From Candidatus Didemnitutus mandela (GTDB lineage: Bacteria; Verrucomicrobiota; Verrucomicrobiia; Opitutales; Opitutaceae), in contig NJAL01000007.1 in the NCBI GenBank assembly GCA_002591725.1, positions 100,215-164,214 of the forward strand: a stretch of DNA of 64,000 bases, in the 5' to 3' direction. The notes beneath the pieces were generated by a model that saw only the letters and a list, made by a program, of their open reading frames with translations, ran no database searches and had not been told where the DNA came from. The position numbers and the translations under genes are program-made. This document shows positions 42,605 to 52,122 of the stretch, one piece after another. Each line of letters starts with the position of its first letter. Position 1 is the stretch's first letter.

Positions 42605-44095
42605 ATCTGAGCTGGGCTGCGCTGCTTGCAGCCTTGAGAACCGCTACCTTCTTACATGCTGAGGAGACTGCTCCGGTCGTTCTCAAAATGGCGAATCTCT
42701 CTTCGGTATGTGTTAGCTTGGATTCCGTCTAGCCCTTCGTTTTCTGTAATGCTCGTTTTTTGGCTGTACGTTGATTTCGGCCTTGCGGATAAAGGGATGT
42801 AACTAGGGGAAAAAACTGCACCAATATCCTTACGAAAAACATCATCGTGTTCGCTGCCTCGGCCCTTTCGTTTTGTGCGCTGGATCGAGATCTTATGTTT
42901 GGTGATGGGACGCCTCGCCTCCACTCGCTGCACATGGTGTGTAGTTCGTCAGCGTCGCTGATAATTTCCCTGTGCTGGGCCATTGTAGGCATGAACCTGT
43001 TTCCCTCGACCCTAAACTCCGAATGTTTACAGCGCCATTAACTGGTCGCCAACTCCGCTCTTGGCTGGAAGCTTTTCTTCCAGCTCGTATTTACTGGAAC
43101 GGTCGCTATCGTTGTCTTTGGTGTGGTCGCTGAGCGTATCAAGTTTAGCACGTTCCCCACGTTCAGCTTCGCGTTCGTTGCATCCATCTATCCGACCTCC
43201 AGCTACTGGACCTGGAGTTGCGGCTATCTCGGCTCGAACGACTTTTGTGAACTTGCGGGTTCGACCGTGGTTCACTCCGTTGGCAGCTTGGCCTCTCTCT
43301 GGGGGATTTTCGTGTTCGGGCCGCGCAGCGCCGCTATAAAACGGCGAAAAAACTACTGCCACCCTAGATCATAACATGTTTTCGTCCGCTCTTGGCGGAC
43401 TTTATTATCTGGCTCGGTTGGTTCGGATTCAATCTTTGCTTTACTATGGCGGCGATGCCGGAAGTGGACATTGCGAGTGTCTTCGTGAACATGAACATAT
43501 TGCTGGCCGACGTTGGCTAGATTGGCGCGTTAATTACTTCTTGAGTTACCACGAAAAACTGGGCCTCGGCATTGATCCCAAACGGCTCTTTCCCCGGCCT
43601 TGGTGGCCACTACTGCCGCGCTCCCTACGTTTTTATCACGAATCGGCTTTGGGTGCGGTTATCGGCGGTATCCTCGTCGTCCTTTCCGTCTTTTTTTGAC
43701 AAGTTCAAGATCGATGATCCGGTTAGTACGCTTTTGTACTTGATCAACGGCACTTGGGGCGCGCTTGTTGCCCTCGGTTTTTCTATAGCGGCAAGTGCCA
43801 ATTGCGGTGACTGGCGGCTACCGCAAGCGCCGTGGCTACCCTCGGTACTAGCGATACTAGCCTGGCTCGTAGTCAGTATTTTATGGCTCAGCTCAAGTTA
43901 GCGTTGCTTGTAGATGTGTTTGTTGTCTCCATCATAATTTGTTATATTGTTAAAATTAATCGAAGGTGTATATCCGCGTGAGCATCAACGAAGAAACCGA
44001 AAGTCTCAATGTGGGCGAGCACGGCAGCAAATTCTATTAGAACTTCTCGCTGAAGAGCACACAATCCTGGTTTGATCTTCCGAACATAACACAAG
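42605..44095 (+). pseudogene. amtB: Ammonium transporter AmtB, degraded
   Basis: Pieces in order include a secreted start (AALLAAL, FLHAEETAPVVL, about 42625-42685), TVAIVVFGVVAERIKFSTFP-like text with ERIKFSTFPTFSFAFVASIY (about 43130-43190), YPTSSYWTWSCGYLGSNDFC (about 43188-43248), AGSTVVHSVGSLASLWGIFV (about 43255-43315), HNMFSSALGG, RVNYFLSYHEKLGLG (about 43528-43570), FITNRLWV, AVIGGILVVLSVFFF, FDKFKIDDPV, LINGTWGALVALGFSIAASA (about 43740-43800), and a C-terminal tail SINEETESLNVGEHGSKFY (about 43983-44040; family: EIxGLDVxEHGxxAY). These are unmistakable AmtB helices and pore-region text. The transporter needs more than six frame changes and is dead. Confidence 0.85.
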
Positions 44096-44269
44096 CCTTT
44101 CGCTCCCGGGCGCTGCTGATGAATTCGGAAGCGCCTTTTTCTTGGACGATATTGTCTTACGTCTTTTAGACGGTCCTTCTGACCGCTAAAAATAGTCAAA
44201 AATCTATCGCTGTGCCCTTGACCTTCAGACGCTAGCGTTAACTCTTCATTTTCATTTCCCTATTTCCCT

Positions 44270-45502
44270 GTGAGTACTAAACCGCAAAAAGTTGCTATTC
44301 TTACTGCCGGCGGCCTTGCTCCCTGCTTGAGCGCGGCAATCGGAAAATTGATCTGTGTTTATACCGATAGATCTCCGGAAACCAAGATTATCTGCTACCG
44401 CTACGGCTACAGAGGCTTGTTGTGCGGCGATTCGTTTGTTGTTACCGATAAGATTCGCGCGAACGCCGGCATCTTGAAGCGTTACGGCGGCAGCCCGATT
44501 GGTAGCAGCCGCGTTAAGCTTACCAACGTTGCCGATTGCGTAAAGCGCGGCCTCATTCAGCCCGGGCAGAATCCCCAACAGGTTGCGGCCGAACAATTGC
44601 GCAAGGACTGCGTAGATGTTCTTCACATCATCGGTGGCGACGACACTAACACTTCGGCGGCCGATCTTGAAAAACACCTTTCCACCAACGGTTATCCGCT
44701 GATCGTTCTCGGCTTGCCCAAAACGATCGACAACGACATCGTACCTGTGCGACAAAGCCTCGGTTCCCTCACCGCCGCGGAACAGGGTGCGAAATTCTTC
44801 CAAAACGTCGTTACCGAAAATGGTGCTAGCTCCCGCATGCTCATCTTGCACGAGATCATGGGCCGACACAGCGGCTGGCTCGCGGCCGCGACTATGCGCG
44901 ATTACATGTGCACGATCGACAGCGGCTACTTCCTTCCTGAGATCGGTCTCAGCCCGGAACGTTGGTTCGTCCACGGTGTTTACCTGCCGGAATTTAAGAT
45001 CGATATGGAAGCCGAGGCTGCACGCCTCGCTTCGATCATAGATCAGCACGGCGTGGTGAACCTATTTGTCAGTGAGGGCGCAGGCGTTAAAAACGCAATC
45101 GCTGAAATTGAAAAAAGCGGCGAAGCCGTCGCCCGTGATGCTTTCGGTCATGTCTGCCTCGACGAAATCAATGTCGGCGCGTGGTTCGGTAAACAGTTCA
45201 AAAAGCTGCTTGGGGCAGAAAAAGTGCTCATTCAAAAGAGCGGTTATTTTGCTCGCTCAGCTGCGGCTAACGATGCTGATCTCTTGCTAATCAGTCGTTG
45301 CGCCGAATATGCGGTCGAATGCGCTTTGCTCGGCAGCGGCTCCGGTTTGGTTGCTGAGGATGAGGAAAGTGGCGACAAGCTGCGCACCATCGAGTTTCCC
45401 CGCGTCAAAGGCGGAAAAGAATTCGATATCCGTGTTTGCTGGTTCCAGGAGCTCCTCGTTCGCGCTGGACAGAAAACTGGTTGCTCGCGGCGCACGGTTT
45501 GA
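44270..45502 (+). CDS. Pyrophosphate-dependent 6-phosphofructokinase
   Basis: A complete 410-residue frame from GTG 44270. It phosphorylates fructose 6-phosphate; two residues predict PPi rather than ATP as donor: D125 in GGDDTNTSA (ATP enzymes have Gly at this place) and K151 in LPKTIDNDI (ATP enzymes lack this Lys). Catalytic TIDND (152-156) and the sugar-phosphate motif MGRHSGW (197-203) are intact, as is VSEGAG. PPi-PFKs work reversibly in glycolysis and gluconeogenesis. It follows the dead amtB by about 175 bases and ends in VRAGQK-, the usual C-terminus length for this group. No Shine-Dalgarno is present (TTCCCTATTTCCCT before GTG). Family is certain; donor preference is inferred from residues. 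Confidence 0.94.
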   Translation: MSTKPQKVAILTAGGLAPCLSAAIGKLICVYTDRSPETKIICYRYGYRGLLCGDSFVVTDKIRANAGILKRYGGSPIGSSRVKLTNVADCVKRGLIQPGQNPQQVAAEQLRKDCVDVLHIIGGDDTNTSAADLEKHLSTNGYPLIVLGLPKTIDNDIVPVRQSLGSLTAAEQGAKFFQNVVTENGASSRMLILHEIMGRHSGWLAAATMRDYMCTIDSGYFLPEIGLSPERWFVHGVYLPEFKIDMEAEAARLASIIDQHGVVNLFVSEGAGVKNAIAEIEKSGEAVARDAFGHVCLDEINVGAWFGKQFKKLLGAEKVLIQKSGYFARSAAANDADLLLISRCAEYAVECALLGSGSGLVAEDEESGDKLRTIEFPRVKGGKEFDIRVCWFQELLVRAGQKTGCSRRTV

Positions 45503-47085
45503 TTCCAACGCTTTCGAGGACTCAGAAGACACTTCTGCCGCAATCTGGGTTGTTGTGTATCACGGTGCGGTGCGTCAGGCCGGTTGTCTTTCTGTCTTGT
45601 CTCCTATTGTCTTCCCTGATGTCGCGTTTTCTCGACCCTTTTCTCTTGCTTACTGGAATTTTCCCGGCCGGTGGTTGGGTTTGGGCTGCACCGAAAACCG
45701 CTTGCCGCGCTTGCACCGACATCAACTCTTTACGATGATAATTTTGGTATTTGGGATTCAGTGGCTCCATTTCTCCGTTTTCGGACAATAGTTCTCCTGG
45801 CGGTCCTGCATTGGGACAAACTGTAATTTTTCGGTGTAGTTTGCAAAGGGGAATTGTGCCAATATCTTCAATCCTTTGGTCAGGCTGGCGAAAATGGATT
45901 GCTGTCGGTAAAAAGTCCTGCAGCGCCCCCCCACCAATGAGCTGCGACGCCGAAACTCGGTGCATCGTGGTCTCTCATGGTGATCGTGGCTACGGGGACA
46001 TCGGCTGAAAACCTGCCGCAACGATTACCGAAGGTGCGCGAGGCACCTACCGATGAAACCAAGCGCCTCGCCCAAATTGCGGAAAATCCGCCGCTGTTAT
46101 ACTCTACGCTCTTAACAGCAGAGGCAGCAGCAATCGCAGTAACTTAATTTGACGAATCGTGATTAATTTTCATGAAGTCATTCCCCTTCCTTTTCTCGTT
46201 TTCCCCGCCGATCCTGCCCCGCCAATGCTTTTTTGTTTTTGAAAATCTTCGTCGTGCTGATCGATTATCGATCTCTTGGTGGTGAACAACATAGACAAGG
46301 TTTTTTGGGAAAGCCAAGTGAAGGTGGCGTGCATCTTTGTGCGCGATTTCATCAAGACTCTGCTTGTGCGCGCGCATATCGAATCGATATCGGCGATTAT
46401 CTTACGACCGCCGAAGACTTCCAAACTTTCGTTACCGCGCTGAGTCAAGATGCCGATCGCTGGCACGGCCCGCATCTCGACGTCTCGGCGGCAAGCTCCC
46501 CGTCGACTCGGGGAAAAAGGGATGGAGGGAGACAAACCTATGAATACTGCTATCACAGCATGAAAAACATGGTCGGCTAAGATTTGTTTTCCAAGGGCCC
46601 TGACAAGACGCCCGGAAACGACGCACGACATCGATAATTGGCGGTGCACCACTTGCGCTGCTGCCAACGCGGTTTTTCTCGCGTTGCGCGAATTTTTGCT
46701 ATTGGAGATGCTCGCTGGCGGAAAAACTTTTCTTAGCCAGAATGCGCTGGATAGTGCTGAGAGGCAGGCGATCAATATTACATTATTACCAAGGTGCGCT
46801 GTGATGCCGTGGTTGGCAATCAAGTTTTGCTCCTTATTTACGATGAGGCGCGCCGTTAGTTCCATGCTGGTGACACGGTTGTTATTTCGATAAGGAACAG
46901 CAGGCGCTGCTGCTGCTTGCCGGCCACTGCATCTTCCGTGCTCGTTGGTGGGAAGGTGATCGAAAAAACTCTGGATCCTATACTATACCGTTCTATCTCA
47001 ATGACACTTATGATCCATCCTGCCTCTAAATTGCGCGGCCAAATATCTCGCGTACCTTTTCTGTCGATCTGTGGAGCTGTGCCAT
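45503..47085. other. Unassigned debris after phosphofructokinase
   Basis: A signal-peptide-like piece SRFLDPFLLLTGIFPAGGWV WAA begins at about 45621, followed by INSLYDDNFGIWDSVAPFLR in shifting frames and ending ETKRLAQIAENPPLLYSTLL (about 46057-46117): probably an exported protein whose family I cannot name. Around 46690-46860 text like LREFLLLEMLAGGKTFLSQN and ALDSAERQAINITLL resembles a helical periplasmic protein, possibly a SurA-like foldase. A 231-codon minus-strand frame (46170-46865) overlaps and looks like chance. Confidence 0.3.
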
Positions 47086-47089
47086 GGTC

Positions 47090-47390
47090 GCGGAGAAAAC
47101 CGAAAAATTAAGATCAGCGGTCGGCTGTCTTCCGCGTAGGTTCTCAGTGATTGAAGTGTTGGTCATGCTCGTGATTTTCGTCCTTGCCGGCAGGGGCTGG
47201 CTTCCGCCCTACGTCAACGTGTTTGGTCCCAGCAGATTGCCGCGTCACAGCTGAGGCGACTACGGTAGCGAGTGTCTTCGGCGTTGCGCTCGAGATTGAT
47301 CGAGCCCGTCCCTGGCGAGGGGCGGAAAACCAAAAAACGATCACTAAACATGAATATTGCCGGCTGCTGTGACCGACTTATCCTAGCTGG
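47090..47390 (+). pseudogene. Prepilin-like (pseudopilin) protein, fragment
   Basis: The piece RFSVIEVLVMLVIFVLAG (about 47140-47192) has the type IV prepilin/pseudopilin N-terminus (family: GFTLIEVLVVLxI), with the peptidase-cleaved Gly replaced. The rest is unreadable. It precedes a second pilin-like relic, suggesting a lost type II secretion or pilus cluster. Confidence 0.45.
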
Positions 47391-47424
47391 CTGATCGTAA
47401 AACTCTGCGGGCGGCCGTATGCTA

Positions 47425-48000
47425 CAAGTTTGCTCAGCGCTAATACCAATGAATGTACGACTGCTCCAGTCGTGGTTGCTTGTCGAGGTGTTGCTCGTGC
47501 TGGTGCTATTGGTTGGCCTGATGTTGACGGCGAATCAATTCATCTTTTCGGTGTCGGAATCGTGTACGAACCTCCAGGGTAAAACCGTTTTCTCTAAACT
47601 TTTCCGTGCAGCCACGAATCACGTGGTGAGACTGCTCGGCGAATCGGTAAAAGGATCGCAGGCGAGCGATAATACGATGGGTACGCCTGCAATTCTCGAG
47701 ATACCGCTTCCCGGAAATAGCTCTGACTTTCTGTTGACTTTCGACCCTTTGAAGAGCTATTCACTTGTTGCTATGGGGCAGCGGACCGCTTCTTTCCAAG
47801 GCGCAATTTACTCTTGGCTTGGTGGCATGGCACGATGTCGTGCCTCGTGATTTATTATCGTTTGCGATTGCTCGAAAAATTTGACGACATGCGCTTGCAG
47901 ATGCAAGCGACTCTGTCGCTGCTTATGATGGACGTTTCTAAAACTGACTACCGCAACCGATTTAGACCAGCTTTCAACGGAGTGACCAGAATTAGATAGA
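47425..48000 (+). pseudogene. Prepilin-like (pseudopilin) protein, degraded
   Basis: A 143-codon frame includes LLVEVLLVLVLLVGLMLTAN then QFIFSVSE (about 47473-47553), a prepilin N-terminal helix with the key Glu (E5-like), but the preceding GF(T/S) cleavage site is damaged (SRGC/SWLLVEV). The body carries TFDPLKSYSLVAMGQRTASF, plausible minor-pseudopilin (GspH/J) text. The frame breaks after about 47850 into other frames (LRLLEKFDDMRLQMQAT). It may be a minor pseudopilin of type II secretion; assignment rests on the helix alone. Confidence 0.5.
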
Positions 48001-48109
48001 CGCTGTCTAAGCGGTTGCTGCTGTATTTTTAATCGCGATCACAAAGATTTAATGGAGACCACATCGCTTCCGGAGAAAACCGAAAAAATGCTGACCATGA
48101 TAAAAAATT

Positions 48110-48690
48110 TCTGCTCGCGATCTCCGGCGCAGTTTGGTGATTGCCGTTATCCTGGTAGTGTTTCCTTTTGCTTTTCCCTTGCTCACGCGGATGATTAAAG
48201 ATGAGAAGCGCTCGCTGGCTTGGTCATTGCAGTGCTATAAAGCAGATCATGGTCGGTTGCGGACTTAATGCGTATGGTGTGCTGGAAACCACGCTGGGGC
48301 GCTTGGAAATTTTCGCGCCATGGACGAGAATCTTTGTTCGCCGAATCAAGAATGGAATGATCCATTGGCCTATGCCGGCTACGTGCCGCAGGTTGGGGTG
48401 AACGTTCTCGTGATCTTCGGAAAACGAAAGCGCAAAAACCTCCCTGCCGCACTTGGCAGAGTATAGAAACAATGGCGACGCTACTCGAGAGTTTGGGCAG
48501 AACGCGACGGGTCCTGAGTGAGTTCCCGATGCGACATTCCCTTGGATGCAGCAAAGGTATCTCGCCAAGGAATTGGCCACGAGCGCGGCGTTATCTCCAG
48601 CTTTCTAAGTTGGTTTGCAAAAGCGGTGAAACGAGACTGTCGGCATCTTATGGCTTCCATGCTACCAAATAGAACTCCACGCTGGCGACC
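48110..48690 (+). pseudogene. Possible GspK-like minor pseudopilin or related protein, degraded
   Basis: Around 48122-48210 frames read LVIAVILVVFPFAFPLLTRM and KDEKRSLAWS, a hydrophobic start followed by soluble text; later AMDENLCSPNQEWNDPLAYA GYVPQVGV (about 48318-48400). Position after two pseudopilin-like relics and the hydrophobic N-terminus suggest a third member of the same cluster, but no diagnostic motif remains. Confidence 0.3.
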
Positions 48691-49129
48691 GAAAGCTTAA
48701 ATTCCATTCAATCAGCTCACAAAGTTCGAAATCCGGAATCTCCAGTTCAAGTTCGCTGCTAACTTCCTCTTCAACTTCGATCCGTTATCCTTATACTACT
48801 GTCTTGAGAATCCACAAAGCTACATCTCCCACACTAATCTCCTCGGAATTAGTTTTTTGACCTGCTTTACCGCTCGCATACGAGAATTTTTTGTACCGAC
48901 AGATCGTTTTTCCCTGCCCGTGCTGCCGTTAAGCAGCGATGCCCTGGCATTGGAGCAGACCGCACTAGCGTTGGGGGACATCGAGCTCTTTTCTTCCGAC
49001 TCAGCTTTTCTGGGGATGCTGGATTGCCCACGAGTGACCCTATATGCTGTTGCCTACGCTACGGGCCCGCGCTGGTTCACTCCGGAAAAATGCCTGTGTG
49101 GAAGAGGGCTGACTTGATGATGTCGGACT

Positions 49130-49530
49130 GCTTCTGGGTGCGGCTGGTCGCGGTTACGAGATATTATACTTATACTAACTACTGTAGATGGTTAGAGTGG
49201 TCTGTTTGGCCAGATTGTCCTGAACTTCGTGTTGACGGCTGGTGCTGGTACGGTCCCGGTCATCGCTACACAACTTTCCAGCTAAATTGTGAACGCGGGC
49301 GGCAGCGCGACTTTCCCAGTGGGCCGCTAGCGACTCTGTGCTGTTGGATTATCAATGAAGCTTGGCCAACACGGCGATCAGTGGCGCTACGAGTCCAAGC
49401 TATACCGTGAGCAATATGTACGACGGCGAACGCTAATTCCTACACGGTAACGGTTAGCAACTATCATGGGTTTGTGGTTAGCATTGCCGCTACGCTGACG
49501 GTGAATGCGGCGACGACAACGACTATCATT
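49130..49530 (+). pseudogene. Ig-like domain remnant of a secreted protein
   Basis: Pieces IVNAGGSATFPVG (about 49290-49325), YQWS/AISGATSPSYTVSNMYDG-like text (about 49370-49425) and SYTVTVSNYHGFVVSIAATL TVNAATTT (about 49440-49520) form the Ig-like repeat common in verrucomicrobial secreted proteins (GxSVTFTVxAxG...YQWYxNGTAISGATSSSYTVSxVxxxxAGSYTVTVSNxxGSVTSxAATLTVN). The rest of the protein is not traceable. A GC-rich inverted repeat (AAACCGC/GCGGTTT, about 49610-49638) follows. Confidence 0.6.
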
Positions 49531-49539
49531 GCTCTACGT

Positions 49540-50130
49540 CCAGCTCGATCGACACTGATGGTGGCGGCGAACTTGTTGGATAAGCGACACCGGAATATCA
49601 GTAGGCTGAAAAACCGCGCTCTTTTTCAAGGCGGTTTGCGAGGTCAGCGAATAGTCTTTTTTTATTTTTTCTTATCGTCTCGACGATCAGACGGGCGATG
49701 ATTATCGGTAAATGTTGGAGCTGGTATCGGACGTGCGATTGCTGGCGGAGTGGTTCGATATCTGGTTGGGAATTGACGGTAAGTGCTGTGCGGATGGCGA
49801 GGAGTGATTTTTTTGTACCGACCCTTTAGTTGCAGAGGAGCCATTTTTTATCGGAGGCGGCGTGTCCGGTTGGCTTGGTGGATGTTCGTGGGTCTTGCCA
49901 TGTTGGTTCGCCCGTGGTGGACGAGGAGGGCTCATGCGCCTGTGAACGATTTTGTTGTGAAGGAGCGGTCGGTAGTGGTGGAGTTGGAGACATATGGGAC
50001 CAATAACCGCTGTAGTGGCGATAGGAGACCGAATGGCGTAGTAGTTTTCGCTGTAGTTGGCCTGCTCGCAACAAAAGGGGGATTCAGGTTACCATCACAT
50101 TTAATAATAGCGGGAGCTATAATAACCGCT
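49540..50130. other. Gene-free stretch before the ACAAC repeat
   Basis: About 590 bases of low-complexity debris with T-rich runs (49657-49675, 49805-49815, 49840-49850). Frames on both strands are open by chance but match nothing. It may hold 3' debris of the GH95 gene to its right. Confidence 0.35.
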
Positions 50131-50135
50131 TTTGG

Positions 50136-50185
50136 ACAACACAACACAACACAACACAACACAACACAACACAACACAACACAAC
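50136..50185. repeat. Pentanucleotide microsatellite (ACAAC)x10
   Basis: Ten perfect tandem copies of ACAAC (GTTGT on the minus strand), 50 bases, with no interruption. It lies in a degraded region between an Ig-domain relic and the 3' end of a GH95 relic. Perfect arrays of this kind arise by slipped-strand replication and are rare outside contingency loci in bacteria; no intact gene next to it could be phase-varied here. Confidence 0.99.
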
Positions 50186-50289
50186 CGTTAAGCAGCAGAA
50201 GGGCCGCAGCCGTGTTGGGAAAAGCAAGGTTTGCGCGCAAAAATCTAGAGAAAACTTTTCCATGGCTATTTCTTTATTTCGATGGGCTC

Positions 50290-52020
50290 GACTAACCTGA
50301 TGGTGCTGCTAAATAGATCGGAAACGATAAGCGGTTTTTGTCCGGCAACAGCTGCTGGGATACGACGAGAGCTTTCCCGCCGAGAACGGACACGCGCTAA
50401 AGTGTTTTTTCTAGATGCGAGACGTGTACGTAGTCGACCCGTGAGGCGAGTAAGTTAGGGATCGCGCGTTTGGTCAAACTGTCGGGCGGAATCGGTGTTG
50501 GTTGAAATCTAGAAAAGTATTCCGTTGTCCATGGTTACGCTGCGGTCGAAGCTGCTATTGCCGCTGTTGGGGCAGAGCTTTCCGACCACACGGAAGGTGT
50601 CACGGCGAGCCAGCTGTACCAGAGCTCTTTGATGGGGGTATCGAGAAAAACTGGGTGGTTCCTTCCCACCATGGGATAGATGTTTGCGAGATAGGGAGTG
50701 GTCGTCCCTCGTCGATAAAGAGAAAATGTTTCCAAAGAAGGCGCTTCGCAGAGCTAGTCGCCGGCCGCTAGCGACATACCAGGGGAGCCGGGACGGGGGC
50801 GATGCGCCAGGGATTGGTCTTATGGCGCAATACCCAGCTGCATTGCAGCCGTAAAACGGCTGGGCGGTGGGCCGAGAGGTTGCACGCTATATGCTATCGG
50901 TAATCAGTCGTTCGGTCAATTCCAGAAGATTGGTAGCTGGATCGACCGGCTAATAGTTAATTTCGGTGCTGATTTTGAGTGCATAGCTGCTTGTCCTAGG
51001 GTGGAAAGAGAGCTGGTCGCTCCAATACCCTGGAGATTCGCCAGCTGACTATTTAGTTGGGATGAACTGATCAGTAACGTAATAGCTGAGCTAGGGATAA
51101 AACGATGCAAGCGGACGGATCGTGCATTTGCGAGAAATTGAGTATGCGTTTACCCGTCGGCTGGTTTGTCTCAGATAGAACGTCGAGATGCAACGCAACG
51201 CGATCGAGTTGGCGGCGATAACCCGCGATATGTGCGGAGTGGAGTCCGGAAAAGTCTTTTTTGACTATTGCGGCGAGCCGCGCCTCTGCGCGAATGAGCG
51301 GATTTTCTGAAAGGTCTGATAGTTGGTGGAATTGACTTCGATGGCTAGGAAATGGCTCAGCTAGCGCTGGCTGATTGTGAGGGAGCCGTCTTTTATGGCG
51401 ACCTGGCTCTTGGTGCGAACGTGGGCATATACGCGTTCGCCTGGTGTGTTTGCGAATTGATCCACAACAAGTAAAACACAGTTGGCGAGTAAAATAAACA
51501 GTTTGCGGCGATAGCGCAAACAGTTTTCGGTGACGGTAAAATCGAGCAGGAGATCGCCGACAGGCTGGTAGAATATGCTGTTTTGGCGGATGCTTTCCCG
51601 GGCATAACTTTCACTTTTCCCCCTCAGGAACTTTTTCAGTCTGCTGATAGTTGCCGGTGAGCACGAAGCGACGCGTCTCGAACAGGCCGTCAATGGTTTT
51701 CGGGACAGTTTTGTGTGGTGCGGACCGCCGCCCCAAATCGTGTCCTGATTAAGCGCGATGCGTTCGTGTGCGGGATCGCCAAAAAGCATCGCGGCGGTAG
51801 TGCTACTATCCAAGGGGGAGTGCTTTAATCCACTTTGCTCCGGTTGTGGATACCAGAGTGTGAGAGACTCGGATGTGCTTGCGGTTTGTGGCTGCCGTTA
51901 GCGGCGGTCCCGTCCGGAAGACCGAGAATGAGGATGGATGCCCCGGGTGCTGAAACAAAATACAGGAATGTGGGGTCTTTTCCGAAAGGCGCAGGCGCGG
52001 TAAAAGATTCCAATTGTCGA
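50290..52020 (-). pseudogene. GH95-family alpha-L-fucosidase/galactosidase, degraded
   Basis: Read right to left: a Ser/Ala-rich start and QAHPSLS-LWYPQP-like text (about 51880-51835), then AMLFGDPAHERIALNQDTIW followed by GGGPH (about 51790-51715; family: GNGRLGAMVFGGxxxERIxLNEDTLWSGGP), FYQPVGDLLLDFTVTENCLR YRR (about 51575-51505; family: YQPLGDLxLxF). Further left, STEINY (about 50965), NLLELTERLI, and IYPMVGRNHPVFLDTPIKEL WYSWLAVTPS (about 50680-50590; family: YPxMKGAAxFFLDTLVEDPKxGWLVTxPSxSPE). The catalytic Glu/Asp region and C-terminus are eroded or deleted. The enzyme would have been exported to cut fucosylated glycans. It points away from rne, whose 3' end lies 100 bases upstream. 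Confidence 0.75.
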
Positions 52021-52122
52021 TCAGTTCTAATCAAAATTTTTCCAGGCCATGAAAAATAAAAAAACAGTCCGGTATTCCACTCTTCGATGAGATTTTTAAA
52101 AAAAGAGAAGGCTCCCTTGCTC

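Noticed and set aside
46170..46865. 231-codon minus-strand open frame
   Set aside because: It matches no family and lies antisense to protein-like debris; a chance frame in GC-moderate DNA.
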